DNA of 64,000 bases from Chionis minor (GCA_013398295.1 VZSF01004851.1:1-64000); one strand, 5' to 3'. Positions 11,304-24,409 are shown, counted from the stretch's first letter. Notes: generated from the letters alone by a model not told the origin. Numbers and translations are program-made.

Positions 11304-14300
11304 GCTGAATACCCTGTTGACCCAAACCTGGCTAGCATGTGCTTCTGGGTTCAGTGGAGGAAGGAGCCCTATGGCATTTCTACCTCTTGTTTATTAAAAG
11401 TGTTCTGCACCAAGGTCCTCCAAGAAGGAAACAAGGAAAGGCTTAGCATCATGACACCATGCTTAGACATCAATATCATTATGAAGTATGTCTCCATATT
11501 GGATGTTTTTCCAACTCACTCATAAAGCTCAGACGCTCACCTGCTATGATCCCTTTCTTGTCCCGATTTGTGTTGATCTGTCCTTGCAAGGGAGGGATGA
11601 TTCTTGGTTCACAAGACATTATTTGGTATAATGACTATGACCTTTTCACATAATCTCTAGGTAATCATTTCTTTTAATACCCTAGAGGATATTGCATAAG
11701 AGAGGATGTTGTGTGCATTTGTTTCAGAGACTACAAAAGCAGATAGTGTTTCCCACTGCTAGTGTTTCAAAAATACAGGAATATTTCAGAGCCATCAAAA
11801 AACAAAAGCATCTAGAACCATGTAATTTTCTTTACAGAATGTCAATGCTTCAGAGAATGGATAAAGCAGTCTTCCTCTCTTCTCCTCTGACATCAGAGAA
11901 ATAGGTCTTTCTTCTTTTCAACTGTGTCACCCATCTGATCGTGCAGCAAAGATGATATGCCTGTTAACAGGTAACATGAGATGCTTAAATGGTAGGCACG
12001 TGCTAATCAACACTCACTTGTTCCAATTTACTTAGCTCCTGTCCTGGGATTAACCACCCTTCATGGCTAGCTGTTTCATAAGAATATTTTGAAGCATAAA
12101 GTGCCCAATCTACATTATTGGGAGCTGTGCCATCGCACAGCATACATGTAGAGAGAGGTTTTAGTTGAAGGGAATTAAGTGGTGGAAATGGGATGCATTA
12201 CAGAGAGAGGAAGTGAGAAAAGGGGCTTGGGAAGTTAGAAGAGATTTTAGAAGGCAGGATCCCACCTTCTGCCCCAAGCAGAAGCAGCCTCCAGGCAAAT
12301 GCCTGTGTTACAAGACGGCATAGTACCAGGACAGCATACCCCCTACTCTACCTGTCCTGAATACCTGACTCTAGCTTTATCCCATGAAGAAATGGTCTCT
12401 TCCTCCATTTTTCACAAAAGTACACGTGACAGGAAGAATAGAAGCAGGGTTAACTATCTCATAGGGATCCAGCTACTGATAAAACACCTCTATTTCTTCT
12501 GGCATATTTCAGACCACCACAAATGGCTTCACCACCATAAATGCTTACAGGACTTTCAAGTAAAAAATGCTGATATTATACTTTTTAACTCAAAATCAAT
12601 TCAGTGTTTTCGAAAACTGCTTTCAAAAATTGCATGAATCGCTCAGAATGAAATATGATTTTCCCTGTAACTGTGATTCAGATACACAAGATTCACTGAA
12701 AACAATATATTCTTTAATGAGAAATTAAAGTAGTTGGAAATTTTTCAATAAGGCTTTTTTTTTCATAGGAAAACTTCAGCCTGTTCAGACTGGATCCTGT
12801 ATGGAAATATATCTGCTTCAACAAAACTCAGCTCCAGAATGTTTGTGATTAAGACACTCACCATGTATAAGATACATTTTATCTAATTTTTTAATTAATT
12901 TTGTTGTCCCTTCTGACAGTTTTTGGTCTTTGTATTTTGATTCAAAATAAAATGTTAAATGCTGAAGCCTTATTTTTGATGAGATTAAATGCTTGCTTTC
13001 TAACTTTCTAGTCTTTGAAATTTAATAAATTCAATTTCACTGTGAGAAAGGGAGCAGGAACGTAATAAGTACTGCAAGATAGGTGTGCTTCTTTTAACTA
13101 CAGAGTCTTACTTTCTTTTTATTATGCTAATTTTGTATATTTTGGTAGGTATAAAGAATATTGAATAACATGCAGCCTCTGATTAGTGATCATTGTCTGA
13201 ACATAGCATTAGAATAAACTGCGTACTGCAGATTTTACCTTTTTTCTTGCCACTTTGTTTTTCCATTTCAAAGACCACTTCAATTTAAATCATATTAGCA
13301 CGTGTTAATAACTCTTCTTTTTACTGATTCAGGTCCTGTACTGAGTGTTCAGCACAAGCAGCCCAACTCTATCTTATTTCATTCTGCTTCAATGACTTTG
13401 TAAGTCTTTTGTCACAGACCGTTTATGTTTTTATTGGTGCTTCTCTCATCAGGATTTATCTTCATACACAATTAATTAGAAAAGAAAATTGTATGCTCCT
13501 GCTTCATTAGGGATATTACCATTTTTTTTGAATCGCAGTTCAAAGCACTAGTGGAGAAATTTGTCCTGATTTAAATAAAGTGATCAAGAATGTAATTATT
13601 GTCAGATAAATTGAATGTTTGTTCATTCACCTGTAGAGCCATATTGTACCCTCTCCAATACCTGTTAATAATTCAACATCTCTGTTATGGCTAAATACCT
13701 GAGATAAACCACAGGACAGCCATTATCACCGGAATTAATAAAAATAATGGGAAAGATTACTCTACTTTTTAAACTGAGGTGCATGAAATCTAAACCATAA
13801 GAATTATGTGGTAAATTTAAAATGGAAAGTACGAAAAATTAAAATATGGACTTCTTTACTAACAGAGAAATACATGCTATTAGCATTTCGAAATTTTCAT
13901 TTCTTTGTCTTTGTATTCTTTACACTGTAAACACATAACCTCTTTTGATGACTCACACTTTCTTTTAAGGAAGTCTTGGCATTGACCTGTGTCACCTATT
14001 AATATGTCACATGTCTACAAGGAGTCATTCACATGTCATGAATTATAAGTATATTCCCTTGATGTGTAATTCACAAAGAGATGAAATAATTTGGAATTCC
14101 ATATGTCTCCAAAAGGAGGAATTGGAGGAAATGTTAATTCATCTGGCTTCTTAAGCCACCAGGTAATTCTAGAATGGAACATCTGCATAGTAAGGAACCT
14201 ATCAAAAATCACCCAGCTTCAGTCAAACTTAAAAAAATGATTTGTATGTTTTCCCACCCAAAGCAAACCATGCCTGCAATATAACTAGTTTTCCTTAATT

Positions 14301-15874
14301 ATTTAATTTTTAAATCTGAAGGCGAAAAGGAAAACTTCAATAAATGCCTGGAAAATCCTTTTTTCTTGTAATGATGGTGTTACAGCCATAATTGTCTAGT
14401 GGCAAAAGTGAGGCAAGATTTGCTGGTATTTTTAAATAGGATGTGTCATCCAAAACTTGGCTTAAATGGCACTCAACAGTACAATATAACATCCTGTGTA
14501 ACTTGCTTAGTGCAACTGAGACAGGGCTGCTCCCTGAAATGCAGTATTTTGGAACTGGAAATTATTCCTTCTCTTTGTCAGTCACAAGGAGCCTTGTACA
14601 AGCTTTATACAGCAGTTAGTCCAACAGAGATCAATGTCGGGTGTATTTTAAATTTTAGCTTTCCTGTGACTAACATCCCTTCTTCAATTGTTTTGAGCAC
14701 TGAAATAATTAAAACTTTTACTCTATTAGAATCAGTCTTATTTTCCTTTATCTAGCAGTTAAAAACACGAATTTAGACACAGTGATAGTACAAAAATCAT
14801 ATGAAGTTTTTCACTTCCCACAGCTATGCAAAATCTAGTTCATGACATGAAGTACACCTACATTATGAGGTACCATGTACTGTAGGGGAAATTATTTGTG
14901 TTACATTACGCATTTTGCTCAAATGTACATGAAAATTTGAAATTACAGTTTAAGCTACAACATAAGGCTACTAATGGGCTATCAGATATGTTCTACACAA
15001 GCATAGGACAGTGGGGTTTTCCTAGCTTCTCAGTAGCTGTATAAAGAATGTATTTTTCATATGCAGACATATTAACTGTTTTGCATGAGAAGTATTAGTG
15101 CACAGAGTTAATGCACTGCTGCAATTTATTTTCTTCTTCCACGACATAGAAACTGCACACAGAAACAGGACTCTCTTGATATGTGGGGGGCTATCATTGC
15201 ATCTCTGCACTAGAGTGGAGGAAACTGTGCATCAGAATTGCTTTAAAAGCAAATATTGATCTTTGAAAAGTCTTTTCAGATTTCATTATAGAAAATTGCT
15301 GGAATTTAAAAATAGGGACACCATGAGAGCTAGAAGATGATAGCATAGGCAAACGCTTCATTAACATCAAGGGTATAACAACTGAATCCATAACGTCTCA
15401 GGATCCTCTTGTATGTTGCATTTATACCCCAGCATGCCCTTCAGTCTCCTGTTTTTAGATAAGAATACAATGGTAAAATACATATCTTCCTCTAGTGCAA
15501 AAATATCAAATGTCAGCCCACAGGTGAAAGGAATAGCCTGGTGTTTGTTCTTTAGCCTAATAGAAATGCTAGTGCCGAAGAAAATGAAGAATGGGACATT
15601 AAAAGACAGTTTCGCATTTTTGTTAAAACAAAGACTACACTAGAACAAAAATTAATATAATATGGCTAACACACAGAAGCCATGGTTATGGTTTGTACAG
15701 AAGGAAGGCAGTTAGCACAGTTTTGACTTCTACAAAAGGAGCATGAAACTGATGGAAACAAAACAACTGAGGAATCATATTTTTTAGGCACTGGTAAAGT
15801 CAAAACTTGTCTGTGTGTAGCCTGAAAAGCACAAAGTCTGTTGTACAGTTCGAAACAATGAAAAACAACCATTT
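11304..15874. other. AT-rich non-coding stretch, nothing recognised
   Basis: This is long AT-rich DNA with T- and A-runs. Chance-level open frames occur on the plus strand at 12299-12637 and 14399-14755; neither has matching splice sites. A minus-strand frame at 15666-15823 follows an acceptor-like TTGTGCTTTTCAG but lacks a donor. No repeat family was recognised. Confidence 0.45.
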
Positions 15875-15953
15875 AGGGAAAAAAAAAAAAAAAAGAAAAA
15901 AAAAAGGAAAGAAGGAAAGAAGGAAAGAAGAAAAGAAGAAAAAAGGGAGAAAG
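15875..15953 (+). repeat. 79-base uninterrupted polypurine tract, A-run plus (GGAAAGAA)n
   Basis: Every base from 15875 to 15953 on the plus strand is A or G. A long A-run interrupted once by G leads into GGAAAGAA-type units that decay into GAAAAGAA. This is a poly(A)-derived microsatellite, perhaps grown from an old retroposon tail, though no retroposon body was identified beside it. The Lys/Arg-rich frame across it is an artefact of the repeat. Confidence 0.85.
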
Positions 15954-17079
15954 TATACGGTATCTCAGAATCCTTTTTCTAGTCTAAACATGGATTCATT
16001 CAGTTCCATGCTATCTATGACAAGTGCAAAGCAGAAAATGAGTACAAGATGTCTAGGCTTTAGAGCTCATAGGCCTGATGAAAAGCTTTATTTTTTATCC
16101 TGATTGAACATAACTTATGTGGAATTGCTGGTTAAATTCCTTCAGAACTGGTCCTTAATGTTTAAATTTTTGCTACTTCAACATTGATTAAAGACTCAGA
16201 AGAGGTCCTTGTTCACACAAACGAAGGAGCAAATATTTATTATTCAGCTCAGTAGCCTAGCGCTTACCTAATCTATAGCTCATGTTTCAAGAGGATTTTT
16301 AAGTCTGACCAAAGTTCTGTAAAAGTACAGATTTGCAGATACTTTGCAGTAAAAATACATTTTTATTTCCATCTAGCTACTCTCTAATGCATTCTCTGAG
16401 TTTTGAGGGACAAATTTAAAAGATAATGACATGTATGGAGAATAAGGGAACAAAGGAAAAGTTTGGGTTTTTTGCTCAACAGTGCATTAATATGCTTTTC
16501 CAGCTCCCAGACTATATACTTATCCATTTGAAATCTGCTCATTTTCCTGATGTTACAACTGCATTCTTACAACAGGGACAATTTCAACTGAACAATTGAA
16601 GATATTCTGATACAGTAAATACATCCTCTTATGATTTGTATTTCTAACACATACTAAGCCAAATGACATTTTGTTGAGTCATTTCTTATTACATAAAGTA
16701 ATTACAGAGGGATAATCTGGAAAACTAATTTGATGTTTGTGGTATTCTCTGCCAGAAAGCTGAAACAGGAAATGGTTTTGTCATAGATATAAAAAGTACA
16801 ATTCAGTAAAACATATTGAGCTTTTACAAGTTTATAGCTGATCTTCTCCCAAGTGTCAAATCTGAACTTCAGTGTCTTTTTTTAAAGTATATTAGCATTT
16901 GCTTGACTGTTTTTGGTGAGGGAGGAGTCAGATAGTAGTTATGGCAGCTCTGAAAATGAACCCTAGGTGGAGGCTAGCATTGAGCCACAGTCCATGCCTG
17001 CCACCCTTTCCTTGGTCCAGCAGCACCACTGAGGCAGGGAAAGCAACTTTCTTCCTTGAAGGTTGACTTAAACAAGGGA
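15954..17079. other. Non-coding stretch, nothing recognised
   Basis: AT-rich sequence grades into a more GC-rich segment from about 16.93 kb. CR1 homology begins abruptly at about 17080. No exon or repeat was recognised before that boundary. Confidence 0.45.
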
Positions 17080-17937
17080 ACCCTCTGCAGAGCTGCTTTC
17101 CAGCAGGTCAGCCCCTAACCTGTACTGCTGCATGGGGTTATTCCTCCCCAGGTGCAGGACCCTACACTTGCCTTTCTTGAATTTCAGAAGGTTTTTCCCT
17201 GCCTAACTCTCCAGCCTGTCCAGGCTGCGCTGAATGGCAGCGCAGCCTTCCAGGGTGTCAGCCATCCCTCCCAGTTTTGTGTCATCAGCAAACTTGCTGA
17301 TGGTCCACTCCATCCCTTCATCCAGGTCATTGATGAATACATTGAACAGGACTGGGCCCAGCACTGACCCTTGAGGAACACCACTAGTCATAGGCCTCCA
17401 ACTCGACTCTGCCCCACTGATCTCATCCCTCTGAGACCTATCTACTCACCAGTTTTCAATCCACCCCACTGTCCTTTCATTCAACCCACACTTCCTAAGC
17501 TTGCCTATGAGGATGGTGTGGAAGACGGTGTCAAAAGCCTTGCTGAAGTCAAGGTAGACAACATCCACTGCTCTCCTCTCATCTATCCATCCAGTCATGC
17601 CATTGTAGAAGACTATCAAATTGGTCAGACATGACTTTCCCTTGGTGAATCCATGTTGACTGCTCCTGATAACCTTCTTTTCCTCCAGATGCTTGGAGAT
17701 GGTGCCCAGAACGAGCTGATCCACTATCTTTCCAGGGACGGAGGTGAGGCTGACTGGCCTGTAGTTTCCTGGATCCTCCTTCTTGCCGTTTTTGAAGACT
17801 GGAGTGACATTGGCTTTCCTCCAGTCCTCAGGCACCTCGCCTGTTGTCCAGGACCTTTCAAAGCTGATGGAGAGTGGACCAGCAATGACTTCTGCCAGCT
17901 CCCTCAGCACTCATGGGTGCATCCCATCAGGATCTAA
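17080..17937 (-). mobile_element. CR1 LINE, internal RT segment without the 3' end
   Basis: On the minus strand the copy runs from the RT fingers to just beyond the palm. It is closely related to the copy at 36927-38555, sharing GTGACATTGGCTTTCCTCCA and many other stretches. The homology stops at about 17080, where the other copy continues for about 670 bases to the CR1 terminus. This copy therefore lacks the RT C-terminal part, 3' UTR and terminal repeat. LINEs are usually truncated at the 5' end, so a missing 3' end implies deletion or rearrangement after insertion, or an unusual integration. Confidence 0.92.
17203..17910 (-). pseudogene. CR1 reverse transcriptase remnant (FADD intact, one nonsense codon)
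   Basis: The frame is continuous on the minus strand from about 17910 to 17203 apart from a TGA at 17446-17448. The related copy at 36.9 kb has TGG (Trp) there, so this is a single G-to-A nonsense change. Visible RT blocks in order are [38 protein letters not shown] (first catalytic Asp), [14 protein letters not shown] and FADDTKLGG (catalytic Asp pair, 17281-17292). In life this enzyme would copy CR1 RNA at the nicked target by target-primed reverse transcription. It is non-functional here: both ends of the protein are missing and the frame is broken. Confidence 0.9.
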
Positions 17938-20543
17938 AAGAACTGTTTCAACTGAAGCAGTTCTTTCACTGGTCATGCTTTCAGACATTTCTATTTTCAG
18001 AAGTATTTATTTTTCATAACACATAAAAACGCCGAGGAAATACCCTGTAAAGAGAGAACTCCAAAGGCAAGAACTACTGTTTGATATAGCTGCATATCTT
18101 GTTGTAGAATTTGAAGGTGGGGGGTGGGAGGAGGGTGGGAACACAGAAACGCCCACAGTGAACTAAGAGAAATGAACTAGAGACTGAACACAAGGTCTTT
18201 GGTTTGTTTTATAGGAGTAAGGAAAATCCCCAAATGAATAAATGGCTAGTATGTATCAGATCAGACAGGGATGGAATTTGATTTAACAGACCTGCAGATG
18301 CAAGCAGACATCTAGTGTCTTCCTCTTGTCCCCAGCTGTAGCATATAGAACAGCTTTTTATAAAGTGCTTTATAAGGAAAGCAAAAACCTTTTGCTTTTT
18401 ATAGAGGGAGGAAGAGCAGATTGAGTGGTTTAAAAGGCATTTACTTACAGTCACAAAAATCAGCTAGACTTCAGGGGGTTTGGGTCCCAGTCCTATGTTA
18501 TAGCCCTCTGGAAAACTCAGTCCCTAAAATCTGTGTAAGGTCTTTCCATCAAAAGCTGGCAGAGAAGCAAGGGAAATGTGTTCAGAGTGAGACTCATGCG
18601 GAATTATGTGCTGAGTGAACATGTAGAACTCCACTGTCACCAAAGAGGTTCACCCTGTAGCACCAAAAGGATCATCTCTCCACTTCTGCAAAGCATCTAC
18701 ATGCTGTGATTCAGATAACAGGTCAGCTCCTAGTGACATACAGGTGAGAGTTCTCATCCACCAAAGTCATAACTCTACTGTTCCTGTGCTACTTTTACGG
18801 AGAGGATCAGATCAGGAGAGAAGAGCAGGGGTTTAACTCTGAACCTAAGCAGGACAGAGTTGATACTCAAAGATAGATGCCAGAAGGCTATAAAAAGTTC
18901 AAACCTATGATACAGTCTTATTTGATGTGGGATACAGTCTTTTGCTGCTTGATTCAGATTTTCAGGAATAACTCGCTTTCAGGGGATCTGGTAAACAGAA
19001 TTCCTAGGTATTGTAGGAGTATTTTATACCCATAAAAACAGTGCCAGGGTGAGAGTGGGGGCGGAGGAAGGGGGAGAACTGTGGTTGAATTCTATTAAAC
19101 GAAAATATCTTTGAACTGTCTTTATCTTTGTGATTTTTTAAAATTGTAACCTTCAAGTGTCTTGAAGACATCACTTGCATAAATGTTGCAAAGCTCGCTA
19201 AGTATAAAATGATCAGGCCTTACAGGATTCAGAGTTGGATGTACCCCAAATGCATTTTAACAAGGGTTTCTACAACTCTGTAGAAATTTGATGACTTCAT
19301 TAACATGCTCAAGACGCGTATCATTTTGACACATGACAGCATTTTTATTATATCATCTTTACATCTCATTGTAACCAATAAATGACTGTTGACACATTGA
19401 CATGTATGAGAGGCAGTCAAGTGCCTGAAAAAATTGTAGGTCTTCATGATGACCTGTTACAATTTGACTAAAACATGCCCCAGAGAAAACTAAATTTATG
19501 ATTATATTTTCATCCAGAATTTCCTCTGAAGAAGCAATACACTGACAGTCTCTTCCAGTGTCAGATGGTATTGCTTCCGCTTTTTGAAGCAAGAAATTGA
19601 AATAAGGGAATAAATAAGGTTAAACACAATTTAATACACATTAATCTGGAGTTAATTTAATCTTTTGTTGAAATAACTTTTAAAATAAACTTAGTGTGTC
19701 TATATTTGTACAGGAAAAAAAAAGTCTTTTCAATCCCTTAAAAAAAACCCCAACTATCTCTGATACTGCATGGTAGGAATAATATAAATGACATGGACAT
19801 AACAAAGCTCCAGTTCTGCATTATTTGAGCAGTAGGGTTGCTGTGGCTCTAGGCAATTTTAATAACTTCAGTGGGTTTTCATAGGGCCATTCATATAGTC
19901 ACTCATGTGGAAAAGCAATATGAAATCTGACAAGCAGGAGCTGTTTATACTGGTCTACAATTATTTTAAGTCCATTGGTTTCAGCAGAGTTATTCCTGAT
20001 TTATACCAGTTTCAGTCAGTGAAGAATCAGTCTTCGTAAGTTTTCTGCAAGTGTACATATTTTCAACAAGTTCAATAAATGTCTGTTATTGCAGAAATGC
20101 AAGAGAGTCACTGGAATCATATGAGTAAGCCAGATCTTGTTACCAATTATGAAGAAAATTGAAATGTACTACCTTAATTTTTGACTTACTTCTTTGGATT
20201 AAGCAATCAAATTATATGAGCCTGGCTTGATGTCTGTAATAGACAATTATTTCTAATTAAGTAGCACAGTCTTGTTTTAAACGTTTATTGGAAAATACAT
20301 CAAAGATTTTATATGATGTTCACAGAAAAATAATTTGTCTGAGGCATCATGACCAAAAAAAGTAAACACAATGCCATTTGACAAAATAAATCCTTTTTAA
20401 TCTGAAAAGTGACAGGAAGTCAATTCTTTCATGAGAGCTGGTACCTCTTGCCTCTTACCAAGACGTCTTTTTGTTCTGTTACGCAGTTTAGCCTGAACTC
20501 ATGAAAATTTAGTTAAAAAACATACACCTTCATTATATCAGTA
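17938..20543. other. Non-coding stretch with weak exon-like frames
   Basis: It contains a G-rich tract (listed separately) and otherwise AT-rich DNA. A minus-strand frame at 19361-19592 is protein-like and could end at the donor-like GAGAT|GTAAAG near 19362. Its acceptor is ambiguous and no phase-matching neighbour was found. No mobile element was recognised. Confidence 0.4.
18119..18139 (+). other. G-quadruplex-capable tract
   Basis: Four G-runs (18119-18124, 18126-18128, 18133-18135, 18137-18139) are separated by loops of 1, 4 and 1 bases. This meets the usual G3+N1-7 pattern on the plus strand. No promoter or gene start is evident beside it, so no regulatory role is assigned. Confidence 0.7.
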
Positions 20544-20867
20544 CTATTCATCCACGCTGTAGTTCTTAAGTATTTCACAATTCTTTTTTGTAGGTGAGGA
20601 AGTGGAAACTTTCCAGGGCTCAAATTCCGAGATTCCAACAGTGGAGCAGATTGTAAAACTATCTACATGGCGGTCAACACATTTTAGCAAGTTCTTATAG
20701 GTTTGGGTTTCCTCTAAACATATGTGCACTGCGAAACCCCTGCATAGCACCAGTACAACTAGTAAGACAACCAACCAGCAGCTCTTTCTGGGAGGGATTC
20801 CACATGTCCAACAGACATTGCCATTCACCAAAAGGATGCCATCACTTCCCAATGTATATGCTTGCAC
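20544..20867 (-). other. 107-codon minus-strand open frame, possible exon
   Basis: The frame opens immediately after an acceptor-like AGTCCGTTCAG preceding 20867 and is open in phase 0 for 107 codons to a TAG at 20544. It begins with a Gly/Asn/Trp-rich part containing VNGNVCWTCG. A hydrophobic VVLLVVLVLC segment and a polar Cys-containing tail follow. A second acceptor-like TGGTGCTATGCAG lies inside, so a shorter exon is possible. No donor is convincing; it could be a last exon, a decayed exon or chance. Confidence 0.25.
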
Positions 20868-23800
20868 CTGAACGGACTATCAAATGAGTTAGGTCTCTTC
20901 CACTTCTTTCTATCACTACTCTGTTGTCATCTTTTAAATGTGAGTCATGGCCAGCACAGAGTGCAAACCATGCAGTCAGGTATCATCATTTTCCTGCTGA
21001 GAGGCTGGTATGCTGCAGCCTTCCACCCCAGGCAAGGTGGACTCTGTTCCTTGGTGAACCCTGAACAATCCCACTTGCCAATATGAAAAAGGGCACAAAT
21101 GGCTTAGGTGGTATTCAGACTTTTTCAAAATTTGGTCATAAACGGAACCAAAGTTTTGGTGGGTCTGCCTCTAGAACTTTTGAGTAGGGAAGAGTGTGGG
21201 CCAGAACAGAGCCCCTCTAGATGGCCAAGAGGCACACCTCCAAGCCTGGTGAGCTAAGTATGTTGTTCTGTCATCACAGTGAGATGTCAGGGCAGGAGCA
21301 TGATAACCTCATTCAAGGAGATATTGAAGATTTGTGCAACAGCAGTATTGCTATTGGATTGTAATGGCATCCTTATGCATAGGTAAGAGGCTAAGGACAT
21401 GAACTGTTCAGTACATCTGCTGTCCATTGTGAGCTATCCACCATGTTAGACAGCATCTGCTTTCTTATGTGGTGGGAAGGGACACCTTTGCCCCAACTTT
21501 TGGCATTCAAGCCAGAGGGCAATAAGTATCATGAACCTTGTAATTTCTGAGTACTTCTCCAGTAGAAGATGAGGTTGCAGAAGGTGCTGCCTCCTAGATG
21601 TTCAAAATTTTCTGAATATTATAATTCAGAGGGAAGATGGGTGAGCAGAATTAGTTCATTCAGTAACAAATGCTCCAGAGTACTGGGAAGCATCATGTCA
21701 CCAGGGCCTTTTGGCTGAGGAAAAGCAGCGGTGAAAGAGGTAGCTGGAAATCCTAACAGATGGAAATGAGCCTGCACAGCCTGACCAGGGGTGACTGCAC
21801 CATACTAGCTCTCGTTAAGGTACAGACCAGAGGCTACCATCACAAGTGCCCTTGCTCTGACACTGAAGATACCTGTCTGGTCTTCCTGAAGGTCTGAATC
21901 AAAGGAAATTTGGAAGACAAAAGAGGTTTTTGGTGTGGGCCTGGTAGAGCAGGCAAAGAAGACAGCAGAGGCTGCAAGGCTGTCCTTCAGGTATTTTGCT
22001 TTTGTCTTTTTGGATTTTGTCCTTGTGGCGTGAGAATGTGGGAATGCCTGGTAACATTTCATATAGCTCATGATAATGGAGATTTTTAACAAGTTTGCGA
22101 ACAAGTGGCTCAAATTCTGAATACATATTCTGGAACTGGACAGCAAAAGGAAAGAGTTCTCTTTTTAGTTTACAGCTGCAATAGAAAAATTTATTGTTGC
22201 TGAAGGGAACTCTTTCTCAGTTACCTGAAGACTCAAAACCAGAACATATTTCTGGCTTTAGCCTTTCTTAATAATGTGCCAAAGATGCTTGCGGTTGATA
22301 CAGTGTGAAAGGGCCCTCAATAGGTGTCTCAGTACAGCATAAAAATATCTGCCATTGCTTAAAAGGCCTTTCTCAGTCAAACCCCAGCTCTACATCAGTT
22401 ACTTACCTTGCTATTGCAGCCTCTGCAGCATTCCCCTCTGCTATGAGCTAGACTTCTTCTGATAAGATACTTGATAGAGACTGTCCTCTGCCCACCTACT
22501 AGTGGTCCTGCTACTATCAAGAGTGTAGATGGACCCAGAAGTACTCTTGGCCCAAGTGAGTGGGCAAGGGATTAACAGTCGAGAACAGTTTCAGCTACCA
22601 GCTTAAACCAGAGCATACTCCTCCCAGTAACAGGACTGTCCTCTGGTCCCTCAGTACAGCAAGCAATCTCTGGACTAATGCTTGCTTTCATAGCTTAGTT
22701 TTGGCTTGCTGATATAGCAGGAGACCAATGCAGTCTGCTTGTGCTTGGCAAAGGAAGAGGTTTTTATATTTACAGCAATCACCTATGTTTGTGCTTTACT
22801 AAGTGGATTTGTCCCCTGCAATTATGTTCTTTGGGAAAGCTTTTAATTCTGTCATTCCCATCTTCCCTTCCGTTTGTCAACAGGGTGCAAGCACCACACT
22901 CTGCAGCCTGCCCGTGTGCAGGTGGTGCCTGGTCCCACACAGTCTCCAACAAGACAGAGACCACACTTCCCTGTTATAATGTTGGGAGGGAAGGAAGGAG
23001 AACACCAGGAGGTGAGGGCTGGGGAAAGGGAAGGCACAGCCTGGCCTCAGGGTCAGATGGGGAACAAGGAGGCTGTGGGCCATTCTGGGAACACTGGCAG
23101 TTACCCTGCAGATTGGTGCTACCAAATTCTCTATGGCAAAGATGACACCCAAAGTTTCCAGCTATTAACATTAGGAGACTGGAGCACCTGTCAGATCAAG
23201 TTTCCACCAGGAAATGTGGAAACCTGAGACTTGCAGATGACAATAATGCACAGATTAGAGAAAGATGGCTGGTTAGAGAGAGATTGCTCTTGTCTTCCTG
23301 GCTCATAACACAAACCTGAGAAACCGGAACTTTTGGCTACATTTGAAGCCTAGAAGCCCGACCTGGAGCCCTGCAGTGGAGAGGAGGGAAGCTTTGTGAC
23401 TTCTGCTGGGATTCAGATACTTTGTGGTTTTAGATCAGTGCCTCCACATGAAGGACCAAAACGCCAAGTGCCAAAACCTTTCCACCATGCAAGGCAGTTG
23501 GCTTCTAGAAAGTCTTGTTGAGCAACTAGCCCCACGGTGTGACATTTTTGTAGCACTGTACAGGGCAGATCTACACTGAAGCCATGCATGGGTCTGGCAT
23601 CCCGGCAAGCACTGGTTTGCAGCAGCTAACAGAACTGGGCAAAAGTGCAAGGAGCATTTTAGAAATGTCTGGTATTAGTATTTCTAAAATCTTCTCTTTG
23701 GCTCATAGAGAATGAAGAAAGTTTGGTTCCATCAATAAGCCAAATATATAAAAAAAAATTGCAATATTGTAAAGTTCTACAAACTTGAAATATCAGTTTT

Positions 23801-24409
23801 GGGCAGCTCTGCATTCAGTGCTGGAACGACAAAATGATTTCGTATGATCAAAGCTGGGCTTTCCTCAGTTTATAGGTCAAAATTCACAGGTTCTGTGTTC
23901 CAGTAAATACCTATCCATGCACTGAAGTATCTATATTTTAAGCTCAGACCTTGTGGTCTCAAAATATGAGTTTAGAGATAATTTCATGTAAAAGAAATTT
24001 GATGTTACAAAATGGTAAAAGACATGTCTTTTTATTGGAGAGTAGAATGAATAAAATGTAGGTTGAATGCAGTGGAAGATCATATTTTTATGGGAATTAA
24101 TTCCTGTTGCAGAAGATAGTAAACATTAACTACTGTATGACATTAAGTTGTATTGATTTGGCATTTAAACACAAAGCAGAAATAATTGTTTGTAGCATAA
24201 CCTGCTCATAGAATAGTAATTTAGCCTATTCCATGACAGATTACATTGAGTGTTATCTCCAGTCTCAGAAAATGGATTAAGTACTGTATCAAGACTGGGT
24301 AAGAACTCTCACTGTGGTCCCTCTGACTTGATGTGGTGCCTGAAGGCTTAAAGCAACAGGTACCGCCTGTCAGTCGCCAGAGTTTAAGCCAGTTTGAGCT
24401 GCTAAATAC
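20868..24409. other. Non-coding stretch with isolated exon-like pieces
   Basis: Two minus-strand pieces stand out. From 21714, after a very good acceptor (CCGCTGCTTTTCCTCAG), 31 codons are open, then a TAA at 21619-21621, then the same frame stays open again. From 22135 to 21873 a segment lies between acceptor TTTTGCTGTCCAG and donor AGACAG|GTATCT, with two frames each looking protein-like over part of the length. Both could be damaged exons. A GC-richer patch at 22.7-23.2 kb has overlapping open frames on both strands but no recognised content. Confidence 0.35.

Noticed and set aside
12299..12637. 112-codon plus-strand open frame
   Set aside because: No matching splice signals, composition like surrounding non-coding DNA, no recognised content.
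14399..14755. 118-codon plus-strand open frame
   Set aside because: No supporting signals; the antisense strand is also unconvincing.
15807..16103. 98-codon Lys/Arg-rich plus-strand frame
   Set aside because: Its basic stretch is just translation of the purine microsatellite.
22741..23227. Overlapping open frames of 60-134 codons on both strands in a GC-richer patch
   Set aside because: Higher GC lowers stop frequency. No splice sites, start context or recognisable protein content.
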